A DNA stretch of 64,000 nt from Przewalskia tangutica. Lineage: Eukaryota; Streptophyta; Magnoliopsida; Solanales; Solanaceae. Under the pieces are notes generated by a model. It saw nothing but the letters and a program-made list of their open reading frames with translations, was not told the DNA's origin and made no database searches. Both the position numbers and the translations under genes were made by a program. Below, piece after piece: positions 1 through 11,480 of this stretch (its first letter is position 1; every line of letters begins with the position of its first letter). Where the stretch lies: positions 42,234,388 to 42,298,387 of the forward strand of contig CM056738.1 of NCBI GenBank assembly GCA_029844215.1, written 5' to 3'.

Positions 1-678
1 TCCAACAAATTTCTCCTCTTCTCCAAATTCAACAACTCAAATCTCTTCTCAATCTCCTTAATCTAATTGACTATTCCAAAAAACGCATATCAAGATCTCT
101 TCACGACCTTTCTACTTTCTAGAGTTTATATTTATATTGAGTATGTTTCTTTTATCTCTATATTGCCAATTTTCTTTGCTATTGCATTATACCTTGAAAG
201 TAAATGTTGTTATCCGAATCTATAATTTGAATTAGTTGCTCCATTTCAAAATGTAGTTTGAGTAATTGTGATTTAATCGATAATTTAAAATGCATATTGT
301 TGAGTCTTCGATCGTCCATGTCACAAAGTAGATTGACTGATTTGGCTACGTTGTCTATCGAGAAGAAAGTGTTACAGACAATTGATTGTGGTGCTACCAT
401 TAGTAAGTTTGCACTTCAAAAAGCTAGAAAAGTAAAATTTTAAATAATAATTTTATTTATCTAGAGATTCATGTGTAAGAGACTATTTGCTCATTATGTT
501 TTGTTAACATAATTTTTTGATTTTATGTCTATTAGTGTAACACTTTGGTAAACGCAAGTGTTGTATTAGTTAATTTTTTAAGCCTTTTGTATGTTAGTTT
601 TATTGTAATTTTTTTTTTTGCGAGGGGGCAAAAAATATTTAACCGCCTAGGGCATCATTTTTCCTGGGGACAGCCCTG
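1..678 (+). mobile_element. hAT-superfamily transposon, 3' part (cut by window edge)
   Basis: The right end reads ...GGGGACAGCCCTG at 678, whose reverse complement begins CAGGGCTG, a usual start for a hAT terminal inverted repeat. A C-terminal transposase remnant lies inside (258-443). The first 150 bases are a C/T-rich, leader-like tract rather than transposase coding. The copy may therefore be an internally deleted derivative in which the leader is joined to the last part of the gene. The left end and any TSD lie outside the window, so length and autonomy cannot be judged. Confidence 0.6.
258..443 (+). pseudogene. hAT transposase C-terminal dimerisation-region remnant
   Basis: The 61-residue reading contains LRSSMSQSRLTDLATLSIE, followed by a short acidic and hydrophobic stretch and a basic end (KARKVKF). 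This matches the last part of plant hAT transposases related to TTF/MYM-type zinc-finger proteins, where R-S-T/S-M-x-Q-x-R-L-x-x-L-A-x-L-S-I-E marks the C-terminal dimerisation region. The catalytic residues and zinc finger are absent upstream, and the reading before 258 is broken. The ATG used is simply the first in frame and is probably not a real start. It ends 235 bases before the proposed transposon terminus, a normal 3' UTR distance. Confidence 0.6.
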
Positions 679-1571
679 CCTACCTTTGTGGGGTAGAGAG
701 AATGAGGGGGTTGGGGGTGGTGATCCCCTTCAACGAAAATAAAAGTTATGAGCAGCGAGGTCTAAAACTTGGGATTGGATTGTGGAGGGACTATAGTCCC
801 TTTGAAAAAGTTATGCCATGCAGTAACGTGGTGATTTACCCTTTGATCATTTCTCTCTCTTCCTCTTCAAAACAACACCCACTAACCAGCTCTTCCCAGC
901 CATCCAACCACTTGTTGTTATCCACAAGCTGTTGCATTCTCTACTTCCCATTACCCAATATTCCCAACTTCAAAGAGAAAAACTTGTAATGACACTCTTG
1001 GGGAGTACATTAATTTTGAAGGAAATAATAAGGATTAGAGTTAACAAATGTGGTTTGGACAGAGGAAGAAAGTTTATACCCCACATTCTTGAGTTTGGTT
1101 GGTTCTGCCAGAGGGAATTTCATGATGGCTTCAGATCACGATCCCGTCCGGCCTGGTGAAGGAGGTGCAGTTGGGAGAAGGGTATTGTCATTTGTTATTC
1201 TACAAGTTCTTTTTCAAATTCTGGGTTTTAGGTTTACAAATGAGTTAAAACAAGCACTTTAAGCAGATGTACAGTCATATCCCTTCTCATAAACCAAATA
1301 CAAAATGCAAGTCACGGAATCTCATCTACAATATTACTTCATATATGCCTCAAGTAACAGTTCTCTCAAATCCCGTTACACTATAAAACCATTCCTGACA
1401 GTGCACCCTACCTAATACTATTGGGAAACCAAATGTCCCTTGAGGATTATATATTACTTGGAACTGGTTTAGTTTACAAACGCGTCAAAAAGTATACAGA
1501 ACATTAGGCAGAATTTGACTCTGCGTAGCTTGTGATTACTTCCAGTAGCTATACAGTGAATGGTTGAAAAG
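679..1571. other. Unassigned DNA, no gene recognised
   Basis: The stretch has no long open frame. A C/T-rich tract (845-960) resembles a plant 5' UTR. A short reading starting at 1123 or 1126 (MASDHDPVRPGEGGAVGRR) is followed at about 1180 by GTATTG, a possible splice donor. This could be an orphan or captured first exon, but no further exon is seen and I do not recognise the protein. The rest shows no repeat or motif I can name. Confidence 0.4.
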
Positions 1572-1589
1572 TGATTTCAGATATCTTCA

Positions 1590-3369
1590 ACAACATACCC
1601 AGTGAAGTTCCACGTGGGGTCTGAGGAGGGTAAAATGTACGCAAACATTAACTTTACTTACCAAGGTAGAGATAAGAGGTTGTTTCCGAAAGACCCTCGG
1701 CTCAAGACAAATCATAAGCACAAGCAAAGCAAGAGAAATGATCAGACCCGAATAAGAAATTTCAAACAGTATGAAAATGAGGGTAACAAAAGTGAATAAG
1801 TCATGATAAAACATTCTGAAAAAAAGCAGTAACTAATACAGGTAAATAAGATAAACCAAGTACACGAAAGAACATACAACAACAGAAATCAAAGGACAGG
1901 GGGACTATAAAACAATATTGCGTCTACTAATATAATAGGATAAGTAGGACTACAATAATAACACTATAACTACCAGTATGTAAGCGTAAGTAGGACTACG
2001 CTCAACTACCTACTATACTTCTACCATAATCTGTGTCCTCCACAACCCCCTATCTAAGATCATGTCGTCAGTAAGTTGCACCTTAGCCATATCCCGTCTA
2101 ATCACCTCTCCAATATTTTATCGGCCTACCTCTACCCCTCCTGAACCCGTCCATAGCCAACCTCTCACACCTCCGCACTGGGGCATTTGTGCCTCTTCTC
2201 TGCACATACCCGAACTATCTCAACTTCGCTTCCCGCATCTTATCCTCCACCGAGGTCACTCCCACTCTGTCTCATATATCATCATTTTTAATCATATCAC
2301 TCCTTGTATGCCACACATCCATCTCAACATCTTCATCTCCGTAACTTTCATCTTTTGGATGTGCGAAGTCTTGACTGGCCAACATTCCGCCCCATACATC
2401 ATAGTCGGTCTAATCACCACCCTATTTAACTTGCCTTTAAGTTTTCGTGATATTTTGTTATCGCACAAGACTCCAGATGCGAGCCTCCATTTCATTCACC
2501 CAACACCAATACGATGTGTGACATCGTCATCAATCTCTCAATTCTCTTGGATAATAGACCCGAGCCTGAAGCTTTCTTTCTTTGGAATGACCTGAGTACC
2601 AAACCTCACCTCCACGTCTGTCTCAAGGTCGCTCCCGTTACTAAACTTGCACTCCAAGTATTTTGTCTTGTTCCTACTCAGTCTGAACCCTTAGACTCCA
2701 TATACTGTCTCCAAACCTCTAACTTAGTGTTCACTCCGCTGCGAGTCTTATCAACCAGAACTATGTCATCTGCGAATAACATACATCATGACACCTCTCC
2801 TTGAATTTGTAGCGTCAGTCCATCCATCACCAAGACAAATAAGAATGGGCTAAGATCTGATCCCTGGTGTAGCCCCATAATCACTGGAAAGTGCTCCGAG
2901 TTTCCTCCTACTGTCCGTACCTTGGTCTTGGCTCCACATACATATCATTGATCGCCCTAGTGTACGCCACAAGTACACCTCTAACCTCCAAACATCTCCA
3001 TAGAACCTCTCTAGGGACTGTCGTATGCCTTCTTGAGGTCGATGAAACCATATTTAAGTCTCTCTTCCTCTCTCTATAATGCTCCACCAACCTCCTAATA
3101 AGATGGATGACTTCTGTAATCGAATGCTCCGGCATGAATCCAAACTGCTCTCGGAAATAGACATGCATTTTCTCACCCTAATCTCCACGATTCTTTCCCA
3201 AACTTTCATAGTGTGACTTAGCAGCTTGATACTCCTATAGATGTTGCAACTCTGGATGTCACCTTTATTTTTGTACAAAGGAACATTGTACTCTACCTCC
3301 ATTCTTCGGGCATTCTTGTCGTCTTAAAAATGACATTAAACAATTCAGTCAGTCACTCCAAACCTGCCT
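1590..3369 (-). mobile_element. RTE-type LINE, 5'-truncated, with 18-bp TSD
   Basis: The copy lies on the minus strand. Its 3' end, at the low-coordinate side, carries the TTG-rich tail common to plant RTE elements and the SINEs that borrow their 3' ends. It is bounded by a perfect 18-base direct repeat, TGATTTCAGATATCTTCA, at 1572-1589 and 3370-3387, which is a target-site duplication. Only the C-terminal half of the reverse-transcriptase ORF and the 3' UTR are present. That is the usual result of incomplete reverse transcription during insertion. Confidence 0.85.
2010..3369 (-). pseudogene. RTE LINE reverse transcriptase, C-terminal half, decayed
   Basis: Reading the minus strand in several frames gives, in order, a segment with SIKLLSHTMKVWERIVE (3302-3160), then QFGFMPEHSITEVIHLIRRL and VPREVLWRCLE (3168-2908), and finally MKWRLASGVLCDNKISRKLK and MLRWMCG (2495-2292). 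These are hallmark blocks of plant RTE-clade reverse transcriptases: finger/palm, then thumb and connection. The frame changes repeatedly and the central YxDD block cannot be read intact, so the gene is dead. The first part of RT and the endonuclease are lost to 5' truncation. In life the enzyme nicks DNA and copies its own RNA at the nick. Confidence 0.85.
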
Positions 3370-3387
3370 TGATTTCAGATATCTTCA

Positions 3388-3574
3388 TGGATATAAAAAC
3401 ATAATGGTCCATTCTTTAAAAAAGAATAACAAAACAAAACCTAATGTTCTCTATCATGTGGCCAATTAAAAATTTACCTTGGAAATTTCTAGTTAACAAA
3501 ATTGTGTAACATTATTGTCTGTATAACTAAATCTTTATAAAATCTTCACACAACACAGGTACTAATAAGACTAG
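3388..3574. other. Short unassigned spacer between two LINEs
   Basis: This is AT-rich DNA between the RTE LINE target duplication and the poly(T) that marks the L1 3' end. No coding or repeat signal is visible. Confidence 0.5.
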
Positions 3575-3649
3575 TTTTTTTTTTGGAAACAGTTAACATT
3601 TTCTATTATAAGAACTACACCAAAGGTGTACTTCAGTAATACTTACAAG

Positions 3650-4582
3650 TAGGGCTGGTCAGTGGTAGGCCGACCTTGCCCGCCCGACCCGCCCCGTCCC
3701 GCCTCGCCCGGCCCCGCCCCGCCGACCCGGCCCTGCCCCGCTGACCTGCCCGACCCGGCCCGCCCCGACCGGCCCTGGCCCCGACCCGGCCCCGCGAAAT
3801 TTAAAAAAATTAGCGGTCCGGGCTCGAATCGACGGGACATGGTATGGTCCCGCCGACCTTGGCACTGCCAGACCGACCCATCCTTGCCCGCTTTGCCAAA
3901 TAACCGTTGCAATAACGACCATTTTACATTTTGGCCGTTATTGCAACAACCATTTTTGGCTTTCCCCACTCCCCCAATCCCCTTTATATTTATTTTTAAC
4001 CCCTAAGTTATTATATTTACACTTTAACCCAATTTTTCAACTATAAATACCTCATTTTCTCTTCTTATTTCTCACAAATCTTCCTACAATCTCTAATCTC
4101 TCAAATCTCAATCAATCTATTTCTATACAACATTGTCTACTACATATTCACTCTATTTATTAATTTGAGAATTGGGAGTGAATTTGACAACTAGCTTGAG
4201 GATTAATCTATCGATAATTTCTATACACTCTTCTTGTATTTATTAATTTCTACACACTCTTCTTGTCTTTGTTTAATTATTTAGTTTATAAATATATATG
4301 AGTATAATACTATAATAGTATAATATGAGTATATGACTATATGTTACTTTGTTGGTAATTTAGTATTTTTAATTTAGTGAAAAAATTAAAAAAAAAACCC
4401 GCCCGTCCCGTCCCGATCCGACCCGACCGACTGCCCACCGGGACCGGTACTGGGACGGGACACGGTATCGTCCCGCCTGGCCCGCCCCATCCCGACCCCG
4501 TCCCTCCTCTCCGTCCCGATCCCATTCCGAGCCCACCTATTTCGATCCCAGTGGGTCCGACCCGGTCCACTGGCCAACCCTA
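3650..4582. mobile_element. Non-autonomous hAT element with perfect 8-bp TSD
   Basis: The left end starts TAGGGCTGGTCAGTGG and the right end, reverse-complemented, starts TAGGGTTGGCCAGTGG. These are imperfect terminal inverted repeats of about 16 bases. The flanks are identical 8-base repeats, CTTACAAG, at 3642-3649 and 4583-4590, the TSD size of the hAT superfamily. Both subterminal regions (3660-3890 and 4397-4580) are dense arrays of CCCG/CCCGACC motifs, likely transposase binding sites. The 933-bp body has no transposase, only a TATA-like CTATAAATAC at 4041 and a C/T-rich leader-like tract. It may be an internal-deletion derivative that kept its promoter. It sits in the 3' UTR of the L1 LINE. 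Confidence 0.9.
3906..3947. repeat. Inverted repeat inside the hAT element
   Basis: Two perfect 12-base arms, GTTGCAATAACG (3906-3917) and CGTTATTGCAAC (3936-3947), flank an 18-base loop. The arms lie just inside the left CCCG-rich subterminal array, a plausible extra protein-binding or hairpin site. Confidence 0.75.
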
Positions 4583-4627
4583 CTTACAAGTAGTAGTCAA
4601 AAAGGCAAAACCCACCACCTAAGACTT

Positions 4628-5155
4628 TCAGATACAATCTAAAACATTGACAATGTCCTCAACCTCTTGAGGAAGGTCATAAATACACCAAAAATAGAAA
4701 AACACTAGACAATTCATTTCAATTTCTAAAAGGAGATACTCTTGTCTTCAAAACATCTCTGGTTTCTCTCCTTCCAAACTGTCAAACCAAATGCAAGCTG
4801 GGACAATCTTCCATCTCTTGCTATGTCCTGGCACATTCCCATCTCTATTCCAACAAGCTATAACTTCCACTGTATTCCTTGGCATAGTCAACCTGATTCC
4901 CCCCAAATTGATGAATATCTGCCAAAGTTGTTGTGTCACTTTACAGTGTAAGAAAAGATGATTTATTGTCTCTGCTTCAATTTCACAAAAAAACATCTAT
5001 AACAAAATTGAATGCCTGTTTTCATCACTTTGTCCTGAGTTAGGACAGCTTGTCTAGCCACTAACCAAGAAAAACATGTCACCTTATATGGAATCTTCAC
5101 TTTCCATATCATCTTCCAAGGCCACAACCCAGGCTGAAGCCTTGTATATGGTAAG
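4628..5155 (-). pseudogene. L1 ORF2 C-terminal part (reverse-transcriptase zinc-binding region)
   Basis: The minus-strand reading begins with PGLWPWKMIWKVKIPYKV and CFSWLVARQAVLTQDKV, then has C-x2-C and H-x3-C like spacing in AETINHLFLHCKVTQQLW. It ends LPQEVEDIVNVLDCI with the stop at 4628-4630. This is the zinc-binding domain found at the C-terminus of plant L1-type ORF2. One frame change near 4985 breaks it. The upstream half of the same domain (FSVKSAYKCLL) lies about 15 kb away at 20290-20340, on the far side of LTR A, so the protein is split by that insertion. Confidence 0.85.
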
Positions 5156-5672
5156 TGTTGACACCCAATTTTGACCCATCTTTTAATCATTTTTTGCAAT
5201 TTTAAGTATTTTAGGACACCACATTTTAATCATCATGTTTTGCATTTTTTACAATTCTATGTTTATTTCTTCACAAAATAGCATTGCATCTTTTTATTTT
5301 AAATTAAGCATGATGTCTTTGTTAATGTTATGTTTCTATTATTACACCGTCGTTTTATTTTAATAATGTTTGCATCTCTTTAAATAATTAATTGATATCC
5401 CGTTTTTACTTTTAATTAGGTATTAAACATTTCTTAAATATCGTATTTTATTATTATTGCATCAGCATTTTTATTTTGATGATTTTGTACTTTTAAATAA
5501 TTTTTCTTTTAAATAATAAACCCGTTTTGCATTTTTGTCAAACCACCAAATTCGAGGCAATAACTGATCACCCAATCCAAAAACCGAAGCCCAAACTGAG
5601 GCCCAAAAATGAGGCCCAGTACACCTTTCATCTTTTCCCCCCAATACCCAAAATCCTAAACCTAAATACCCC

Positions 5673-5680
5673 TATAAATA
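5673..5680 (+). promoter_or_regulatory. TATA box of LTR A
   Basis: TATAAATA is preceded by an AT-rich and then C-rich tract, and followed by a C/A-rich leader. The same motif in the same setting occurs at 60821 in the second copy of this LTR, which supports a real core promoter. Confidence 0.6.
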
Positions 5681-7239
5681 AAAAAACCTTACCCCCCACT
5701 TTCAACAACAACATCAGTAGCAGCCGCACATCAAGATTTTCCCATACATCTCTCTTCCCATCATTTTTCTGAAATTTTCATTTCCCATCTTCATTTTAAT
5801 TGATCTTCCTCACAACACTCACACAAACTCCCACACACCATCACCCGTCTCCACTGAACCACCATCGAACCCACTGCCCCATCGCCACTAAACCACCGTC
5901 GAACCCACTGTTCCCGTCATCATCATCGCCCCAACCCCGTCGCCATCAAACCCGTCGTTGTCACCCATCACCCATCACCGCCACTGTCGGACAACCATTG
6001 GCGCGCCGCCCGATGTTATCACATTGGCGACGCCGCCACGCCGCTATCTTTTTGTGTTGTTGAAACTTGCCGGAGTTTGAACTCCGACGACGACACTGAT
6101 TTGTTTCTCTTTCGTTGCTATTATATATTGTCACGCCCCGAACCCCGGGCCCGTGACTGGTGCCCTACCTGGGCACCCTTCTACCTTAACAACTAAGTAC
6201 ATTGCGGAAATTAATAACAACTCTTTTTTTTTTTAAACCAACGCACGTGTAAGGCAAAGCCGACTAGGATGCCATATAATATACATAAACAAAAGACACT
6301 ACATCAGACACGCAGTCCAATCCCACATATGAATACGCACTTAGGAGTTAAATCGAATATGATGGACAAGGCCCCGCCAGCATCCAAAATCGCATAAAGC
6401 TCAGATCAAGGATATATACCAAAAGATAAACTCGGACAGAGGAGCTATCCAAAACCCCGAGCAGATCCTACACTGCCGATCACCAAACAACAGACCTAAA
6501 CTCGCGGATGAACGCAGCTTCAAGGAGGTCAAGATAAGAATGTACCAAGTATGTGAATGAAATCAGTAATGAAATCATAATCTAAACAAAGCAGAGACAT
6601 GTATGATAGCCAACCTACAGCATACAATACATAAGCAAATATATCAAGTCGTGGACGCAGCCCTCAAAGTCACTACTCAAATATAACTATGGGTCTCACG
6701 CCCATAATATCAATCATGCCCGTGGAATCCTTCCTCACTGCCGGCAGTCCATGATATAACATAGCACCAATAGGCATACATGAACACCAAGTCCCACCTG
6801 TGTTCTAAAAACTGTACGGGCCAAGTAGGCAAACGAACAGGTGGTATAACGTTGTTATACCCCGTATTTCCAGAGTATGTACGTGGGGACGTACGTAGAA
6901 ATTTTCGAACTACAAAGTGGCTTGGCCGAATTAATTTTGCTCACAACACCCGATTAGAGTCGTTTTCGACTAAACGGTTTCACAATTTTTGTTGGGAAAA
7001 TTCCGCTATGTCATATTTAATTTTTGCGGATTTTTCCGAGAGACGAAACATTTTGGACCAACGGAGGGTGATACGTGTCACCTCACATTGGAAGAGGTTG
7101 GACGGCCAAATGGCTAAGCTTGCACGCTTTTTGTGCTTGTTTGGTCGGAGTTGGTAGGATATTTGTGTGTGGTAAATCTCGCCCTACACTTGCACCACAC
7201 TTGGCTCAATCTTGGCCATTGTTTGTCCTTGGCTTGTAC

Positions 7240-7247
7240 TATAAATA
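7240..7247 (+). promoter_or_regulatory. TATA box in 5' LTR of element C
   Basis: TATAAATA follows CTTGGCTTGTAC. The same context recurs at 13075 in the other LTR. A second TATAAATAC lies near 7419, so start-site choice is uncertain. Confidence 0.55.
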
Positions 7248-9194
7248 ACACCCTCTTTGATGACTTTCTTCATCCTAAAAATATTTCTATGTGTTATATT
7301 CTCCTCCCATCTCTTGTGTTGTTCTCGTCCTCGCCTCCTCTTCCCTTGGCCGAGAGCCCTCCCTGTGAAGGCCTTGTTGGCCGAGAGTTCTACCCCCCCC
7401 CTAGCCTAGTTGTCTCGTATAAATACCCCCCTTTTTGTGGTATAGTAATACTCTCCAAAGTATTGTTATTATGTCCAAATACCTTGGCCCAAATACCTTG
7501 TAGTATTACAAGGTTATACTTATACAAGCCCGGAAAAATACCATTATACTTTCCTCGCCTTAAAAACGAAACCCTAAAGAAAAACCTTCATAGTCGGTTG
7601 AAGTGTTTAGTAGAAGTTGAGTAGAACTTCTAAGGGTTGTTTGGAGCGGTTTGGAGCACACGGAGTAGGAGCTAAACCTTGCTCAGGCGCGACATTAAAC
7701 TTGGATAATTTTGGGCTTATCGAGGTAATTACTACTGTCCTTCTGTTGTAATTGGAAATTACATGTTGTTAGAATATATAGTTGAAGTATACTATATATA
7801 GAACTATACTTAGTATTGTGGCAATGTCTTTTGACTTAAGCTCAAGAATTAAGAATCGAATCGAATCAGTAATTACATAGGGTATCAGACATGAGACTTG
7901 TAGCATTACCGTGTTGTAGAATTGTACTCGTCCAGGTTAGATGTGTTAACCCTCGTTGGCTTGATAGCTACTGATAGAGGAGGAGATTTACGCCGTATGG
8001 GGGAGGTGCCGCCGAATTTTCTCAGAGAAAGTTCTGCGATGTTAATAAGCGCTTGTGGCCTTATAGGTCAAGTACTACGTGTGGCGCGATTTACTTGGCT
8101 TCGAGGAGTAGTCGATCGTTGGAGCGTTTTGCTATTAGTCGATACTGCCGCGAGGTATGTGAACCTCTTCCTATCTCTTCTAGCATGATATGTGTGAACT
8201 ATGTAGTACGGTAGACGCATACGTGTTAAATGTATTTGATTGTTTGAAACATAAAGTGTTATAACGGCTTTATGGGAAGTTGGTTATAACGACTTTATGT
8301 AGATAAGAAAATACTTTGTGGTTTTTTTAAAAAAAGGTAAATGATTTGTTTATAATCGCTTGATGTGTGATAATAAAGAACTTGTAGTATTTCAAAAGAT
8401 TTCAAATCGTTTTGAAAAGAAGAGTAATACTTGGTTTTCGAAACTTAAGAGTTATACTAGCTTTATGGGAAGTTAGGTATAACGGCTTAAGAATGTTTTA
8501 TCGATTTCGGGAATCGTGACGTATCGACAAACCACCGCAGCGTTAATAAAAGGAAGTGTTTTGAATAATTAAGTATTATTAAAACCGGAGAAACTTCCAT
8601 CCGCATGTAAGCTAAGATGAGACAAAATGATATTTCATTTCCTAGATCATGGTCATTGTAATAAGATTGTTATAAACAAGAATAAACTACTCACACGTGT
8701 GGCATATGTTTCTTAAATTGTTTTAAGGGATTAAAACTACGAACTATGAAACCTTTCTAAAGTAAGAGGCTTGAGTAATTGAAAGTAGTAAACCGAACTT
8801 AGGAAAAGAACGTTGTTACTTGATTTTAAAAGGAAAGTGTTCGTTTACTTAATAATGTGAATCACTCTAGTTTTATACTACGGTATCGTGACTTTTATAA
8901 AAGGAATGTATCTCTTTAAAAGGACTTAACGACATAGTACTTGTGGTTAAAACCCTGACTATGATATAAAATGGAAGTACTTGAGTGTGTGTAACTTGCC
9001 TATGCTTGTTGTTGTGTAACTTGCCTATGCTTGTTGTGTAGCTACGCCATGCTTGTTGAGATAACATTTGTTGTGCAAGTGTTGATATCGGTGACTCTTC
9101 GAGAAAGAATGGATCTTTTATGAAAGTTTAGGTATGGTAATTTGCTTGAGCTTGCTTGTGATAGCCCGTTGCGTGATATATTGTTATTGTGGTT

Positions 9195-9470
9195 ACATGG
9201 ACATGTCTACACCGATGTCAGATTCGGCATGTGGGCTACGCGTCGTTGATTACCCGATATATGGTTATTATCGCTCCATGGACGTGTCTACACCGACGCC
9301 AGATTCGGGGCATGTGGCTACGCGCAGGTTGACCACCCAAGATATTGTTGTTGAGGTTACACGGGCATGTCTACACCGATGTCAGATTCCGGTACGTGGG
9401 CCACGCGCCTTGTCATTATTGTTGCATCATGGACATGTCTACACCGATGTCAGATTCCGGCACGCGCCAC
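9195..9470 (+). repeat. Minisatellite in 5' LTR of C, about 4 units
   Basis: Four copies of a core ATGTCTACACCGATGTCAG (with small changes) are spaced about 68-84 bases apart, each ending in a GGCTACGCG-type stretch. The same four-copy array is at 15040-15306 in the 3' LTR. It lies about 0.6-0.9 kb before the LTR end. Confidence 0.85.
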
Positions 9471-10063
9471 GACGCGAACATGATGGATGTTGTGGGCGTG
9501 AGTCCCATGGTTATATTTGAGTGGTGACTTTGAGGCGTGAGTCCCCGACTGATCGCTTTTATGTCATGCGTCAGTATTTTGGTTATCATACATGTCTCCG
9601 TTTTTATAGGCTATTATGATTTCATTTACAGTATTTTACAGTTTCGCATACTTGGTACTGTTGCCAGATCGACCTCGGGGCCGCTCATGCCGCAGTAGAG
9701 GTACATCGGTCGTTGATCCCCGCTTAGGATCACCGCTCAGCAGATTGGAAGCTCCGCTTCTCCGAGGCTTATCTTTGGTATGTTTCTCGAGTCGTAGGTT
9801 CTTATACATTCGTGGTATGGCGGGCCCCGTCCGTCATAGTTGTTGTATAAATCTTAGAGGTCCAGAGTAATCACAAGTGTGGTTTGTAAAAAGGATAATC
9901 GTCGCTTTTATATATATATATACAAGGCAATCGCTTGTTGGCCTGCTTATTTAGTATGTCTCTATTTCATGTTTAAAGTTTTTATTTCCGGTTTTCTCTC
10001 GATGTTGGATCACTAGGTGCGCCGGTAAGGCACCACCACTGCTCGATTTCGGGTGTGACAAAG

Positions 10064-10075
10064 TGGTATCGAGCG
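10064..10075 (+). promoter_or_regulatory. Primer-binding site of element C
   Basis: TGGTATCGAGC lies three bases after the 5' LTR. It matches the initiator methionine tRNA 3' end complement TGGTATCAGAGC apart from one missing base, and would prime minus-strand DNA synthesis. Confidence 0.8.
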
Positions 10076-10259
10076 CTTAATCTCTAAGGTGTCTACGCAT
10101 CGTGTCTAGTAGTCTTGATTATCGGTGTGTTGTGCACCACATCTATAATCGTGAGGTCGCAGACATTTAGGGTTGGTTTCCATTCTTCTCATTCCGAGAT
10201 CGTGCCTTAGAGCCGTGTTGTAAGTGGACCCTCTCGACGTATTTCATTTTCACCGCTTA

Positions 10260-11480
10260 TGCTCCACGCAAGCGCGACCGCCGAGAAGGGCAAGGCTGCC
10301 GAGGAGCCGCTAGTGTGGTTCGAGGAGTACGAGGCGCAGCCCTGGCCAAGACTGAGGTAGTGTTTCAGACGCCGAGTTTTGCGACGCCACAAATTTCAGC
10401 AGAGCTAGAGCGGCAGCGATGGCCGCCGAGACTACAGCACTGAGCCTCCACCCCACACCGCGGCAGGAGTTGGGTACAAGGAGATGCCCACCATCGCCGT
10501 GATCGTGGCCGATATGAGGACAGCCGGATGCGATTCAGCTCCAAAGAGACTGCGTGCACCCGAGAGCGAATAGTTTGAGGCTACGAGATTTTCCGAGTCA
10601 GAGCCGCCAGAGTTTTACTGGTCGAGGCACGAGGATGATCCGCAAGAGTTCATCCGGCGATTCTGATCGTGAGGGTGATCAAGGCATCGAGACCGAGCCG
10701 TGGTCCTAGGTTCGTGACGGCCGCGTGATACCGCAGCCGATCGTTTGATTCGCGAGCCGTCCCGGGAGAGAATGCACTTCCTGGGGACGAAGTTCTCAAA
10801 GGCTTTTTCAGCACACTTCTTGCCTCCGCAGATAAGGAGGGCTCGGCCGATGATTTTTGTGTCAGCGAGCCGCGCGGTTCGAGTACAATGTGGAGTTCGA
10901 CTCATTAGCCCGGTATGTCCCCGCATTAGTAGCTAGTATGGAGGATCGAGTGCACCGATATGTTACAGGGCTCGATGATTACCTAGCAGAGAGTTGTTCA
11001 GGTGTAGCTCTTCAGCCGGGCATGGACATTGCCCGCATGCAGCTTATGCACTAAAGGGGGTGAGCGAGAAATCGACGAATGACCAAGGTCGCGTAAGAGG
11101 CCAAGACAAAGCAGGTCCTTGGTGATTTTCGAGGCGGACCGCCAAGAAGAGACTAGTTATGCGCCTCCGCCATTTCAGAGTGGTCCTCCGCAGCCTTCTC
11201 GACCTTTGGGAGATTCGAGAGCGGTCGGGGCTCCTGTGTTTCTGATGTTCGTGAGTAGGGTGTTGGCGGATGCAGCCACCCCTACCTCGCGTGGTCGATG
11301 TGGTAGACCGCATTTCGGGAGTGTCGTAGTACCGAGGAGCTTGTTATTCTCGCGCCGCCGTGGCCATGAAGAGAGATCTGCTTATAGGAGAGGTTCAGCA
11401 AAGACGACTCACCTTCAGGATCGATGGCTGGTTCATCACCTTCATAGCATGCCTGCAGGCGTGCCTATGATTAGAGTGGA
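10260..11480 (+). pseudogene. Gypsy gag polyprotein remnant
   Basis: Fragments in different frames line up with a gypsy gag capsid. The stretch around 10800-10850 reads as KAFSAHFLPPQIRRAR, matching the F-L-x-x-F-L-P-P-x-x-R-x-A-R motif. The part at 10875-11050 reads EYNVEFDSLARYVPALVAS, then VHRYVTGLDDYLAE and VALQPGMDIARMQ. Order and spacing fit retrotransposon gag of the Tekay-like type. At least four frame changes and several stops break it, so no capsid is made. It would have formed the virus-like particle in the cytoplasm. Downstream (11100-11480) is a G/R/P-rich tail where the zinc knuckle should be, but no CCHC can be read. Confidence 0.75.

Larger units (their letters stand above)
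6854..10060 (+). repeat. 5' LTR of element C
   Basis: It starts TGTTATACCCC and ends GGTGTGACA. It matches the 3' LTR over its whole length, with long identical blocks broken by short, mostly GC-rich, scrambled patches (for example near 7690, 7985 and 9230). A tandem repeat occupies 9195-9470. Confidence 0.93.

Noticed and set aside
3662..4006. Proline-rich open frames on both strands in the CCCG-rich region
   Set aside because: They arise from the CCCG repeat arrays at the ends of the hAT element; the same composition gives open frames in several frames.
5800..6063. His/Pro/Ser-rich protein frame
   Set aside because: Lies in the C-rich leader part of LTR A; the equivalent part of A2 does not keep the frame.
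9134..9520. Open frame with repeated 'DMSTPMSDS'-like peptide
   Set aside because: It is the translation of the LTR minisatellite, present in both LTRs of C and with different frames in the second copy.
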